A DNA stretch of 64,000 bases, taken from Bog-756 sp963704585. Lineage in GTDB: Bacteria; Actinomycetota; Acidimicrobiia; Acidimicrobiales; RAAP-2. Below, in pieces: positions 16,057 through 27,758 of this stretch. The stretch is taken from the NCBI GenBank assembly GCA_963704585.1, contig OY969919.1:1612001-1676000 (forward strand). The letters run 5' to 3'. A program made the translations under genes and the position numbers. The notes under the pieces were generated by a model, which saw nothing but the letters and a program-made list of their open reading frames with translations, was not told the DNA's origin and did no database searches. The stretch's first letter is position 1. Each line of letters begins with the position of its first letter.

Positions 16057-17019
16057 TTGACCACTCCGGCCGAAGCGGTGGACGACGACGACGGACGGGC
16101 CGAGCGCCCGGCAGCTCCTGCCGCTTCCTCCCTGCCCGCCGGCCTGGTCCGGCTCGCGCGACCTCGCCAGTGGGTCAAGAACCTCCTGGTCTTCGTCGCC
16201 CCGGGCGCCGCCGGTGTGCTGCTCCACCGGACGGTCCTCTGGCACAGCGTCGCTGCCTTCGGCATCTACTGCCTCGCGGCCTCGGGCACCTACTTCGTCA
16301 ACGACGTGATCGACGCCCCGGCCGACCGCCACCACCCGATCAAGCGGTACCGGCCGGTCGCTGCGGGCGTGGTGCCCGTCCGGGTCGCGCTCGCCGCCGG
16401 AGGCGTCCTGCTCGCGGCCGGCGTCGGCCTCGCCTTCCCTCTCGAGGGCTGGCACCTCGCGGTGGTCATGGGCTCCTACGAGGTGATCGCGATCGCCTAC
16501 ACCCTCCGCCTCAAGCACGAACCGATCCTCGACCTCGTCGCGGTCTCGGCCGGTTTCGTCCTGCGCGCGATCGCCGGCGGCGTGGCGACCGGCGTGCCGT
16601 TGTCGAACTGGTTCCTCATCGTGACCTCCTTCGGGTCCCTGCTCGTGGTGACCGGCAAACGCTCCGGCGAGCAGGAGCTCCTCGTCGAGCACCAGGCCGA
16701 CCACGGGGTGATCCGCCAGACCCTCGGCGTCTACACGCCCTCGTTCCTTCGCTCGGTGCGCACGCTCTCGGCCGCGGTGACCGTGTCGGCGTACTGCCTC
16801 TGGGCGTTCGAGCGGGCGAGCCAGGTCCACCCCGGCCACGATCCGATCTGGTTCCAGCTCAGCATCGTGCCCTTCGTCGTCGCCCTCCTCCACGTGTTGC
16901 GCCTCCTCGACTCGGGGCGGGGCGCCGCGCCCGAGGAGCTCGCGCTGCAGGACCACCGGCTCCAGCTCTACGGGCTCTGCTGGGTCGGTCTCTTCGCCAT
17001 CGGCGCCTACGCCCGGTGA
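16057..17019 (+). CDS. ubiA: decaprenyl-phosphate phosphoribosyltransferase (UbiA family)
   Basis: Membrane prenyltransferase-fold enzyme that joins phosphoribose from PRPP to a polyprenyl phosphate, the first committed step to decaprenylphosphoryl arabinose. It has 320 residues. It shows the family opening RLARPRQWVKNLLVF, the catalytic NDVIDAPADRHHP (NDxxDxxxD), about nine hydrophobic segments and LVVTGKRSGEQ, closely resembling Rv3806c. TTG 16057 with AGAGGA upstream is preferred; ATG 15976 is an alternative but lies before a TACGCT -10-like box (15986-15991). The stop overlaps dprE1 GTG (GTGA). Confidence 0.88.
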   Translation: MTTPAEAVDDDDGRAERPAAPAASSLPAGLVRLARPRQWVKNLLVFVAPGAAGVLLHRTVLWHSVAAFGIYCLAASGTYFVNDVIDAPADRHHPIKRYRPVAAGVVPVRVALAAGGVLLAAGVGLAFPLEGWHLAVVMGSYEVIAIAYTLRLKHEPILDLVAVSAGFVLRAIAGGVATGVPLSNWFLIVTSFGSLLVVTGKRSGEQELLVEHQADHGVIRQTLGVYTPSFLRSVRTLSAAVTVSAYCLWAFERASQVHPGHDPIWFQLSIVPFVVALLHVLRLLDSGRGAAPEELALQDHRLQLYGLCWVGLFAIGAYAR

Positions 17020-18459
17020 GTGCGCCGACCGCCGCACGCTCCTTGCTGACCGGGTGGGGACGCACCGCCCCGACCGCGTCGACCGTCGTGCCGGCGGTGA
17101 CCGCGCGGGTGGTCGAGGAGGCGATGGCAGAGGCGGCGGCCGCGCTGTCCTGCGGCAGGGGCCTCGTCGCCCGCGGCCTCGGCCGGAGCTACGGGGACGC
17201 CGCGGCAGAACGCAGGCGGGGTCGTCCTCGACGCGACCCTCCTCGACGCGCTGGTCGACGCCGACCTCGAGCACGGCGTCGTCACGGTCGGGGCGGGGAT
17301 CAGCCTCGAGACCCTCATGGAGCGCCTGGTCCCGCTCGGTTGGTTCGTGCCGGTCACGCCCGGAACCCGTCAGGTCACCGTCGGCGGGGCGATCGCCGCG
17401 GACATCCACGGGAAGAACCACCATGTGGACGGCGCGTTCTGCGGGCACGTTCGCTCGATGACCCTCGTGACGCCGACCGGCACGGTGACCTGCTCGCCCA
17501 CTGCGGACCCCGACCTCTTCTGGGCGACCGCCGGCGGCATGGGGCTCACCGGCGTGGTCACCGAGGCCACCCTCGAGCTCATCCCGGTCGAGACGAGCTA
17601 CCTCCTCGTCGACACCGAGCGCGCGCCCGATCTCGACGCGGCGATGGCGATGCTCTCGACCGGCGACGACGCGTACCGGTACTCGGTCGCCTGGATCGAC
17701 TGCCAGGCGACCGGTGCCCGGCTCGGCCGCTCGGTGCTCACCCGGGGCGACCACGCCCGCCTCGCCGACCTCCCCGACCGGCTCCGGCGCGACCCGCTCC
17801 GCGCCCGCGCCTTCGTGCCGCGCACCCTGGCCCGCGTGCCGCTGACCCCGCCGAGCGGCCTGCTCAACCCGGTCACGGTCGGGGCGTTCAACGAGCTCTG
17901 GTTCCGCAAGGCCCCCGTCCGCCAGCTCGGCAGGCCGCACCACATGACCGGCTTCTTCCACCCACTCGACGGCGTCGCGGCGTGGAACCGCCTCTACGGT
18001 GGCCGCGGATTCCTCCAGTACCAGTTCGTCGTCCCCGACGCCGAGGGGGAGACGGTCCGGCGGGTCATCGGGCAGCTGGCCGAGCTCCACGTCGCGTCGT
18101 TCCTCGCGGTGCTCAAGCGCTTCGGCCCCGGCGACCCCGGCCCGCTCTCCTTCCCGATGCCGGGATGGACGCTCGCCCTCGATCTCCCGATCGGCCATCC
18201 CGGGCTCGACACGCTCCTCGACGAGCTCGACGCGCAGGTGGTCGAGGCCGGCGGGCGCGTCTACCTCGCGAAGGACTCGCGCCTTTCGGGGGCCACGTTC
18301 CGCGCCATGTACCCGGAGGTCGACGAGTGGCTCGCCGTGCGGCGTCGCGTCGATCCCGACGGCGTGCTCCGCTCCGACCTCGGCCGGCGTCTCGGTCTCT
18401 GCGACGACCGCGGCCGACCCGATCCGACCCGCACCCCCAGAGAACGGAGCGCCCCATGA
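17016..18459 (+). pseudogene. dprE1: decaprenylphosphoryl-beta-D-ribose 2'-oxidase, interrupted by a one-base frameshift
   Basis: FAD-dependent oxidase converting DPR to its 2'-keto form. From GTG 17016 the frame gives LLTGWGRTAP and ARGLGRSYGDAA, then loses homology. Homology resumes one base out of frame from about 17206 (QNAGGVVLDATLLDAL) and continues to 18459. An extra G at 17204/17205 explains this; removing it restores about 480 residues against 461 in M. tuberculosis. Conserved are GGAIAADIHGKNHH (His132 equivalent) and YLAKDSR (Lys418 equivalent). The position of Cys387 is Ala (GWTLALD). Either a real mutation or a sequencing error. Coupled overlaps on both sides suggest the operon is otherwise intact. 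Confidence 0.85.
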
Positions 18460-19217
18460 TCGACGCGACCGGACGACCGCAGTCCCTCCTCGTCCTCGGC
18501 GGGGCCTCCGAGATCGCCGGCGAGGTGGTCGAGCGACTGGCGGCCGCACGTTGCTCGACGGTCGTGCTCGCGGGTCGCCCCTCGACCCGTCTCGACGAGG
18601 CCGCCGCACGGGCGAAGGCGAGCGGGGCCGACGTGGTCGAGACCGTCGCCTTCGACGCGTCGGACGTCGACGGCCACGCCGCCCTCGTCGACGACGTCTT
18701 CGACCGGTTCGGTGACATCGACGTGGTCCTGGTCGCCGCCGGCCTCCTCGGCGACCAGGAGGAGCTCGAGCACGACCCGGTGGCGGCCGCTGCACTGCTC
18801 ACGACCAACTTCACCGGGCCCGCCGCCGCGATGCTCGCGGTCGCCGACCGCCTGAGGAGCCAGGGACACGGCAAGCTCGTCGTGCTCTCGTCGGTCGCAG
18901 GCGAGCGGGCGCGGCGTGCCAACTTCGTCTACGGATCGTCGAAGGCCGGACTCGACGCGTTCACAGAAGGCCTCGGCGACGCGCTGGTGGGCAGCGGTGC
19001 GACCGTGCTCGTCGTGCGCCCGGGCTTCGTCGTGGGGCGGATGACGGCGGGCATGGCGCCGGCGCCGTTCGCGACCTCGCCGGGCGCGGTGGCCGACGCA
19101 GTGGTGCGGGCCATCGCCTCGGGCACCTCGACCGTCTACGTCCCGCCGGTCCTGCGGTTCGTGTTCGCCGGCATGAAGCACGTGCCCCGAGCCCTCTGGC
19201 GCCGCCTGCCCGGATGA
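18456..19217 (+). CDS. dprE2: decaprenylphosphoryl-2-keto-erythro-pentose reductase
   Basis: Short-chain dehydrogenase (253 residues) that with DprE1 epimerises decaprenylphosphoryl ribose to arabinose. It has the Gly-rich nucleotide loop VLGGASEIAGEV, AAGLLGDQEE, VVLSSVAGERARRANFVYG and the catalytic SSK following YG (YxxxK). The ATG overlaps the dprE1 stop (ATGA), which together with ubiA upstream supports this function rather than a generic SDR. The product would donate arabinofuranose to a cell-envelope glycan. Confidence 0.87.
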   Translation: MIDATGRPQSLLVLGGASEIAGEVVERLAAARCSTVVLAGRPSTRLDEAAARAKASGADVVETVAFDASDVDGHAALVDDVFDRFGDIDVVLVAAGLLGDQEELEHDPVAAAALLTTNFTGPAAAMLAVADRLRSQGHGKLVVLSSVAGERARRANFVYGSSKAGLDAFTEGLGDALVGSGATVLVVRPGFVVGRMTAGMAPAPFATSPGAVADAVVRAIASGTSTVYVPPVLRFVFAGMKHVPRALWRRLPG

Positions 19218-19275
19218 CCGCCCGGACCATCGGATCCGCTCTCGGCACCGGGGTGGAGCAGGCTCCATCGGCGCC

Positions 19276-21864
19276 TCACGACAACAGCTCGACATAACCC
19301 TCGGTGCCGTGCACCCGGATCCGCTGCCCGTCCGGGATCAGCCGTGTGGCGTGCTCCACGCCCACCACCGTCGGGAGGCCGTACTCGCGGGCGATCACGG
19401 CGCCATGGGTCATCACTCCGCCGACCTCGGTCACCAGGCCCGCGATGGTCACGAACAACGGCGACCAGCTCGGGTCGGTGGACGCGGTGACCAGGATGTC
19501 GCCCATCTCGAGGTCGACCTGCTCCATGTCGACGATCACGCGGGCCCTTCCCTCGACCGTTCCGGCGGAGACCGGCAGGCCGACCAGCGCGCCCGCCGGC
19601 ACGTCCCTGCCCCGGTAGGAGCCCGCGACCGCTTCGCCTTCGGAGGTGAGCACGCGCGGAGGTGTGAGCGCGTGGTAGGACGCGAACGCCTCTCTGCGCT
19701 GGCGGACGAGCTCGCCGTCCACCTCCTGCGTGCGCACGACGTCTGCGATTTCGGGGAAGGTGAGGAAGAACACGTCGTCCTGCTCGCGCAACACGCCGGC
19801 CTGCACCAGCCGGTCGGCCTCGCCGAGCAACGCCTGCTTGTAGGCGAAGTAGCGGCTGATGAAGCCGTACTTCGGATACTCGCGATAGCCGATGAAGGTC
19901 CGCAGCCGATCGATCATCTGCTTGGTCTCGCCGGCCTTGGCGGCGCCGTCGGGCAACGCGCGTAGGCGCTCGAGCACTTCGCGCTCCTTCGCCTCGGCCT
20001 CGACGCGCCCGCGCTCGAACCGTCGCCTCCCCTCACCTGCCTCGAAGTTCTCGATGTTGGCGAGGATCACCGGCACGAGCATGGTCGGCCGCTCGCTCCA
20101 GCGCTGTCGGGTGATGTCGATCTCGCCCACGCAGCGCATGCCGTACTCGTCGAGATAGGACCGGATCGCGGTCTGCGCCTGCGGGCCGCCCTCGATCGTC
20201 GACAGCTGGTCGAGGATGTCGTCATCGTCGACGCGTCGGAGGAACGCGATGACGTCGGGGTGCGGGCGGATCGCATCGGCGACGTCCAAGAGGGCCAGGC
20301 CCATCTGGGAGGTGACGTTGTGGGGGACGGACTGCGTGAGGGTGTCGGCCACGTTCTTCTCGCCGAGCCACTCCTCCAGGTGCTCGTTCAGCCACCCGGC
20401 GGCCTCCATCGCCAGCATGAAGACCTGATGGCTGCGTGGCTCGAACAGGAGCCGCTTCATCACCGGGATGTCCCCGAGGATGGCGTCGATCAGCGCCGGT
20501 CCGGTCTTCGACTCGATGTCCCGCCGCAGGGCTGCGACCGACGCACGGTTGGTGGTGATGAGCTCGTCGACGATCGCAGGATCGGTCTCGATCGGGTCGG
20601 GGGGCGCGAGGAACCGTGGCACCGGAGCGTCGTCGGGAACCAACGGGATGAATTCGCGGTCGACGATGGTGCGGAGCGCGTCACCGGTCAGCGGGTCGGA
20701 GTTCTGGAATCGGGCGACGAGGGCGTCGCGGTTGGTGGGCGACGCGAGGTGGTGGCTGACGTCGACGAACAGGCGACCACCGGCCGGGTGCATCGGCAGG
20801 GCGGCAGTGAGCTGCCAGAACGAGATCCCGAGGGGCCTCATGGGATCGGTCATCATCTGCTGGTGACCGACGGACACGTACACGCGGGATGCGTCGTCGG
20901 CCGCGGCGGGGATCGGGAACAACGTGGTGATCGGCCGGCTCTGCACGATGGAGAAGGCGTCGCCGACCAGACACCACTCGATGTCCTGCGGTCGTCCGAA
21001 GTGCGCCTCGATCCTCCGTCCCAGTCGCGCCAGCTCGACGACCTGTGCGTCGGTGAGCGCAGGGTCTGCCTGCCGCGCTGGATCGATCGCGATGCGCTGC
21101 GTGCCTCCTCCGGGGAGCGCCTCGATCGCGAGCTGCTTCGACACGACGATCCTCTGGACGATCTCGTCGTCGCGGACCTTGTATGCATCCGGGTTCACGA
21201 GGCCGGAGGCGAGCGTCTCACCCAGGCCGAAGCTGGCGTCCACCGACTCGATCCTCCGGTTGCCGTTGACCGGGTCGGCCGTGAACAGGACGCCGGACAC
21301 CAGCGGGACAACCATCCGCTGCACGACCACGGCCATGTGCACCTGCCGCTGGTCGATGCCGTTGCGAAGGCGGTAGGAGACGGCGCGCTCGGTGAAGAGC
21401 GAGGCCCAGCAGCGCCTCACGTGTTCGAGGATCGAGGCCGATCCCACGACGTTCAAGAACGTGTCCTGCTGGCCGGCGGAGGATGCGGTGGCCAGGTCCT
21501 CCGCGGTCGCGCTCGACCGCGCCGCGTACGGAGCGTGCGCGTCGAGGCGCGCCACCGCGCCGGTGATCGCACCGGCCAGGCCGACGGGCAGTGCGACCGC
21601 TTCGATGGTCGTGCGGAGCGCCGCGGCCTGTGTGCAGATCCCGTTCCGGTCGTCGGGGTTCAGCTTCGTCAGTCGATCGAGCGCCTCATCGACCGCCGGG
21701 ATGCTCGCAATGATCCGCCGGAATGCATCCGTCGTGACGCAGAAGCCGCTCGGCACCCGGATGCCGTCGATCCGCGCCAGCTCCCCGAGGCTCGCGCCCT
21801 TGCCCCCGACCAGCGCGACCTGCGTCAGGTCGATCTCCTCGAAACCCAACACGTCGATGCCCAT
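19276..21864 (-). CDS. rph: rifampin phosphotransferase (PEP-synthase-like)
   Basis: An 862-residue three-domain protein matching rifampin phosphotransferase length (Listeria Rph 867). The N-terminal ATP-binding domain (about 1-310) has VGGKGASLGELARI, AARSSATAEDLATA and SGVLFTADPVNGNRR. The middle region (about 330-750) corresponds to the rifamycin-binding domain. The C-terminal swivelling His domain has GGVMTHGAVIAREYGLP with His820. It would inactivate rifamycins by phosphorylation. A PEP synthase role is less likely because the PEP-binding TIM barrel is absent. ATG 21864 has AAGG upstream. An inverted repeat like the rifamycin-associated element lies about 60 bases before the start. Confidence 0.85.
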   Translation of the reverse strand: MGIDVLGFEEIDLTQVALVGGKGASLGELARIDGIRVPSGFCVTTDAFRRIIASIPAVDEALDRLTKLNPDDRNGICTQAAALRTTIEAVALPVGLAGAITGAVARLDAHAPYAARSSATAEDLATASSAGQQDTFLNVVGSASILEHVRRCWASLFTERAVSYRLRNGIDQRQVHMAVVVQRMVVPLVSGVLFTADPVNGNRRIESVDASFGLGETLASGLVNPDAYKVRDDEIVQRIVVSKQLAIEALPGGGTQRIAIDPARQADPALTDAQVVELARLGRRIEAHFGRPQDIEWCLVGDAFSIVQSRPITTLFPIPAAADDASRVYVSVGHQQMMTDPMRPLGISFWQLTAALPMHPAGGRLFVDVSHHLASPTNRDALVARFQNSDPLTGDALRTIVDREFIPLVPDDAPVPRFLAPPDPIETDPAIVDELITTNRASVAALRRDIESKTGPALIDAILGDIPVMKRLLFEPRSHQVFMLAMEAAGWLNEHLEEWLGEKNVADTLTQSVPHNVTSQMGLALLDVADAIRPHPDVIAFLRRVDDDDILDQLSTIEGGPQAQTAIRSYLDEYGMRCVGEIDITRQRWSERPTMLVPVILANIENFEAGEGRRRFERGRVEAEAKEREVLERLRALPDGAAKAGETKQMIDRLRTFIGYREYPKYGFISRYFAYKQALLGEADRLVQAGVLREQDDVFFLTFPEIADVVRTQEVDGELVRQRREAFASYHALTPPRVLTSEGEAVAGSYRGRDVPAGALVGLPVSAGTVEGRARVIVDMEQVDLEMGDILVTASTDPSWSPLFVTIAGLVTEVGGVMTHGAVIAREYGLPTVVGVEHATRLIPDGQRIRVHGTEGYVELLS

Positions 21865-21921
21865 CTGCGCCTTCCCTGGGCCACGCGACCCGCGACGTGC
21901 AGTGTGAGCACACGACCGCTC

Positions 21922-21932
21922 CTTGCAACAAG
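21922..21932 (-). promoter_or_regulatory. palindrome resembling a rifamycin-associated element upstream of rph
   Basis: The minus strand reads CTTG-TTG-CAAG, preceded by GGGG, 58-68 bases before the rph start. It resembles, from memory, the 19-bp rifamycin-associated element (GGGGCTTG, short spacer, CAAG arm) found before rifamycin-inactivating genes of actinobacteria. The distal GGGG arm is not mirrored perfectly. A separate GTGTG-AG-CACAC repeat lies at about 21902-21913. Confidence 0.45.
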
Positions 21933-22043
21933 CCCCCGACCCTCGGGTACGCTGGAGCCGGCGGGGATGCGATCCGAGTCGGCAGTGGATGCGGCTCGTG
22001 GCGATGGAGTTCCCGGGCGTGTCCTGCTCGCCCGGCCCGCGGC

Positions 22044-23561
22044 TCAGTGCGCCTTGGTGGTGGACGTGGTCGACTTCGCCGGCGGCGCGATCAGGCTCGA
22101 GCGGACCGACACGGTGATGAAGTCGCGCGAGAGCGGGCTGAAGTAGCGGCTCGGGCTCGTCGCCTCGTCGTAGGTGAGGTCGGTGCCGTTGGCCGGCGAC
22201 GCCGCCACGCCGAGCGGCGCGTTGAACGACGAGAAGTTGACCCAGTCGGTGTTGATGTCGAGCTCCATGGCGCGCACTGCGCCGGCACGGGCCAGCACGT
22301 TGGCCAGGTCCACGATCGAGAGGCCGGTGCCGGCCACGTAGACGAGCGCGCCGTCGGCGGTCACGCCCACACCTGACCGCCAGACCTGGACCGCGCCTCC
22401 GAGCGTGTTCCCCCACTGGTGGTTGTCGTTCGCGTTGAGGCCGGGGACCGGCGCACCGTCGTTCACGATCAGCGCGAGGTTCTGGCGCACCCCGGCGACC
22501 CCGCCGGACATCGAGGTGGCGGTCCACGTCTCGACGTTGGCGGTGCCGTCCTTCATGATCACGAACGACGCCGCGCCGGGCACCAGCGGGTAGCCGGCCG
22601 AGGTCAGCCCGTCGAGGTAGAAGCCGCCCCCCGAGTCCTGCATGCGGAAGCCCGAATTGAACGCCGCGGTCAGCGAGTCGAGGGCGGGACCCGCGAGGGG
22701 AGGCTGGTTGGGCCAGGCGGGACCGGGCGAAGGGATCATCGAGCCCGCGAAGAGCGACGTCGAGAGCAGTCTGGTGTCCATCCACGCCACGCCGGTCACC
22801 AGACTCGTATTGACCGCGTTGGGCCGGAGGTAGGCCGCGTACATGGTCGGGATCCCGTCGACGGTGCGACCGATCGGGTGCCACTGGCCCTCGCCGGGGG
22901 TCGGCGTGCTCACGAACGGCACGATGGACGCCGGCGCGGCGAGGTGCGGCGGCCCGGCGGCCACCGTCGTCGTGGTCGAGCCGGCGGCCGCGGGAATTGC
23001 GCCGGGCCTGGGCTTGCCGCCCTTCGGCGGCGCGTGCCACGTGTACCAGACGTTCTCCGCCCAGGTCACGATCGAGCCGCCCCCGTGGTCCCGCACCCAC
23101 TCGGACAGACGCGAGCCGACGGTCGTCCCGAGGGCCGGGTTGGTCGCCGCCGAGCCGAGCGAGACCCACACCGGCGTGAGGAGGAGGACGATCACGAGGA
23201 GGATCGTCGACTTCGGATGGCGGCCGAAGACGGTCCGCCGCCGACGCAGCCGCTCACGCCGGAGCTGGCGCCGCTCACGCCGGGTCGGCTTCGGGACCGC
23301 GTGGGCGTGGCGCGTGCCGTTCCCGCTGCGATCGGTCGGCGTGGTGGTGACCAGGGGGATGCCCTCGTTCGGCTCGGGACCCTCGACGACGGCTGCTCCG
23401 CTCCGGGAGGCCGGGGCGGTCGCCCGGGCGGCGCCGGTCGGGCGCGAGCCGGATGCCGTCTCGTCCTGGTCGAAGATGATGTCGCCTCCCAAGGCCCTCT
23501 CCGTGCCACGTCCTCGGCCGAACGGGGCGCCAACCCGTCCGGACGCGGGACGGGAGCGCAC
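22044..23561 (-). CDS. membrane-anchored phosphodiester-glycosidase (NAGPA)-like protein
   Basis: A 505-residue predicted type II membrane protein: about 100 residues of charged, disordered cytoplasmic N-terminus ending in the Arg-rich RRERRQLRRERLRRRR, one transmembrane segment (ILLVIVLLLTPVWVSLGSA), a Pro/Thr linker, and a C-terminal domain with AFNSGFRM, GAVRAMELDIN and ASPANGTDL. The catalytic domain is paralogous to that at 4697-5695. The family is linked to cell-surface glycan processing; the substrate is unknown. The start at 23561 is uncertain within the poorly conserved N-terminus. Confidence 0.6.
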   Translation of the reverse strand: MRSRPASGRVGAPFGRGRGTERALGGDIIFDQDETASGSRPTGAARATAPASRSGAAVVEGPEPNEGIPLVTTTPTDRSGNGTRHAHAVPKPTRRERRQLRRERLRRRRTVFGRHPKSTILLVIVLLLTPVWVSLGSAATNPALGTTVGSRLSEWVRDHGGGSIVTWAENVWYTWHAPPKGGKPRPGAIPAAAGSTTTTVAAGPPHLAAPASIVPFVSTPTPGEGQWHPIGRTVDGIPTMYAAYLRPNAVNTSLVTGVAWMDTRLLSTSLFAGSMIPSPGPAWPNQPPLAGPALDSLTAAFNSGFRMQDSGGGFYLDGLTSAGYPLVPGAASFVIMKDGTANVETWTATSMSGGVAGVRQNLALIVNDGAPVPGLNANDNHQWGNTLGGAVQVWRSGVGVTADGALVYVAGTGLSIVDLANVLARAGAVRAMELDINTDWVNFSSFNAPLGVAASPANGTDLTYDEATSPSRYFSPLSRDFITVSVRSSLIAPPAKSTTSTTKAH

Positions 23562-23751
23562 GTGGGTGCGCCGCCAGCCCGACTCCCTCGGGTCCTGACC
23601 TCACAGTGAGGCAGACGGAGCTGACGAATCGATGAACTCCGGCGAGGTCTCGGTACCCCGCGGGCGGCCCGTCCATTCTCCCACGTCGGACCTGCCGACG
23701 CGGGGCGCCCCGCCCGTCCGAGCAGGTGCGGCGGTAGGACGGCGGCCCTGG

Positions 23752-26111
<2,360 letters not shown>

Positions 26112-26121
<10 letters not shown>

Positions 26122-27758
26122 TCGATGGTGCCGGGCGGCTTGGACGTGATGTCGAGCGCCACCCGGTTGACCCCCTCGACCTCGTTGATGATCCGCGAGG
26201 AGATGCGCTCCAGCAGGTCGTAGGGGAGACGCGCCCAGTCCGCGGTCATCGCGTCGTCGCTCGTGACGGCCCGGATGACGATCGGGTACGCGTAGGTCCG
26301 GCCGTCCCCCATCACCCCGACCGTCCGCACGGCGGGTAGGACTGCGAAGCTCTGCCAGAGCTCACGGTAGAGGCCGGCGCGCCGCACCTCCTCGACCACG
26401 ATGGCGTCGGCCGTCCGCAGGATCTCGGCGCGCTCGGGCGTGACCTCGCCGACGATGCGCACCGCGAGGCCCGGGCCGGGGAAGGGCTGGCGCCACACGA
26501 TCTCGTGGGGAAGGCCGAGCTCCTCGCCGACCGCGCGCACCTCGTCCTTGAAGAGGAGGCGCAGGGGCTCGACGAGGTCGAAGGCCAGGTCGTCGGGGAG
26601 GCCGCCGACGTTGTGGTGGGACTTGATGGTGGCGGCCGCGTCGGAGCCCGACTCGATCACGTCGGGGTAGAGGGTGCCCTGCACGAGGTAGCCGGCCGCG
26701 TCGTGCCCACCGGCGGTCGCCGTGCCCGCGCCGTCTGCTGCCACACCACCGTCCGATGCCGGGTCGACCGTGAGCCGCTCCGCGACGAGGTCGCGCGCCA
26801 CCTCCTCGAAGATCCGGATGAAGAGCTCGCCGATGATCTTGCGCTTGGCCTCGGGATCGGTGACGCCGGCCAGCGCCTCGAAGAACCGGTCGGCGGCCTT
26901 CACGTGGACGAGGTCGACGTGGAACTGCCGGCGGAAGGTCTCCTCGACCTGCTCGCTCTCGGCGGCGCGCATGAGGCCGGTGTCGACGTAGACGCAGGTG
27001 AGCTGCTCGCCCACGGCCTTGTGCACGAGGGCCGCGGCGACCGCGGAGTCGACGCCGCCCGAGAGCGCGCAGAGCACCGGCGACTCGCCGACCTGGGCCC
27101 GGACCGCCTCGACCTGCGACTCGATGATCGACGTGTGGGTCCACAGCGGCGGGCAGCGGCAGACGTCGTAGAGGAACCGCTCGAGGAGGTCACGCCCGCG
27201 CTCGGTGTGGACGACCTCGGGGTGGAACTGCACGCCGTAGATGGCCCGTGCCTCGTGGTGGAGGGCGGCCACCGGTGCGTCGGTGCTCGTCGCGGTCGCG
27301 ACGAACCCCTCGGGCACCGCGGTGATCGCGTCGCCGTGGCTCATCCAGACCTCGGCCTGCTCGGGCCAGTCGACGAACAGCAGCGAGCTGCCGACGAGGG
27401 TGAGTGGGGTCCGCCCGTACTCGCCGCGGCCGGTGCGGGCGACCTCACCGCCGAGCTGCTGCACGAGCAGCTGCGCGCCGTAGCAGATGCCGAGGATCGG
27501 GATCCCGGTCTCGTAGACGGCCGGGTCGATGGTGGGTGCGGGCTGTTCGTTGACCGACTTGGGGCCGCCCGAGAGGATGATGCCCGACGGTCGGCGGGCG
27601 ACGAGCTCGGCCGCGGTCGCGGTGTGCGGGACGATCTCCGAGTAGACGTGGGCCTCGCGGACCCGGCGCGCGATCAGCTGCGCGTACTGGGCACCGAAGT
27701 CGACGACGAGGACCGGACCCTCGGCCGGGTCACCGGTGCCGTGGGTCGGCAGGCTCAA
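26112..27758 (-). CDS. guaA: GMP synthase (glutamine-hydrolysing)
   Basis: Converts XMP to GMP. The 548-residue protein has an N-terminal class I glutamine amidotransferase domain (VLVVDFGAQYAQLIARRVRE, nucleophile Cys in GICYGAQ, His/Glu in GVQFHPEVVHTE), the ATP pyrophosphatase domain with P-loop ALSGGVDSAV, and the dimerisation end ISSRIINEVEGVNRV. An extra Gly/Ala-rich stretch of about 25 residues follows LTVDPAS. TTG 27758 is the start: it overlaps the guaB3 stop (TTGA) and no ATG/GTG is available. Confidence 0.95.

Noticed and set aside
16170..19217. 1015-codon plus-strand ORF spanning ubiA to dprE2
   Set aside because: Only its last 253 codons (DprE2) are real. The rest is an out-of-frame read through ubiA and dprE1, though its presence helped expose the dprE1 frameshift.
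20260..22146. 628-codon plus-strand ORF opposite rph
   Set aside because: Antisense of a protein with clear Rph motifs; no domain in the antisense translation.
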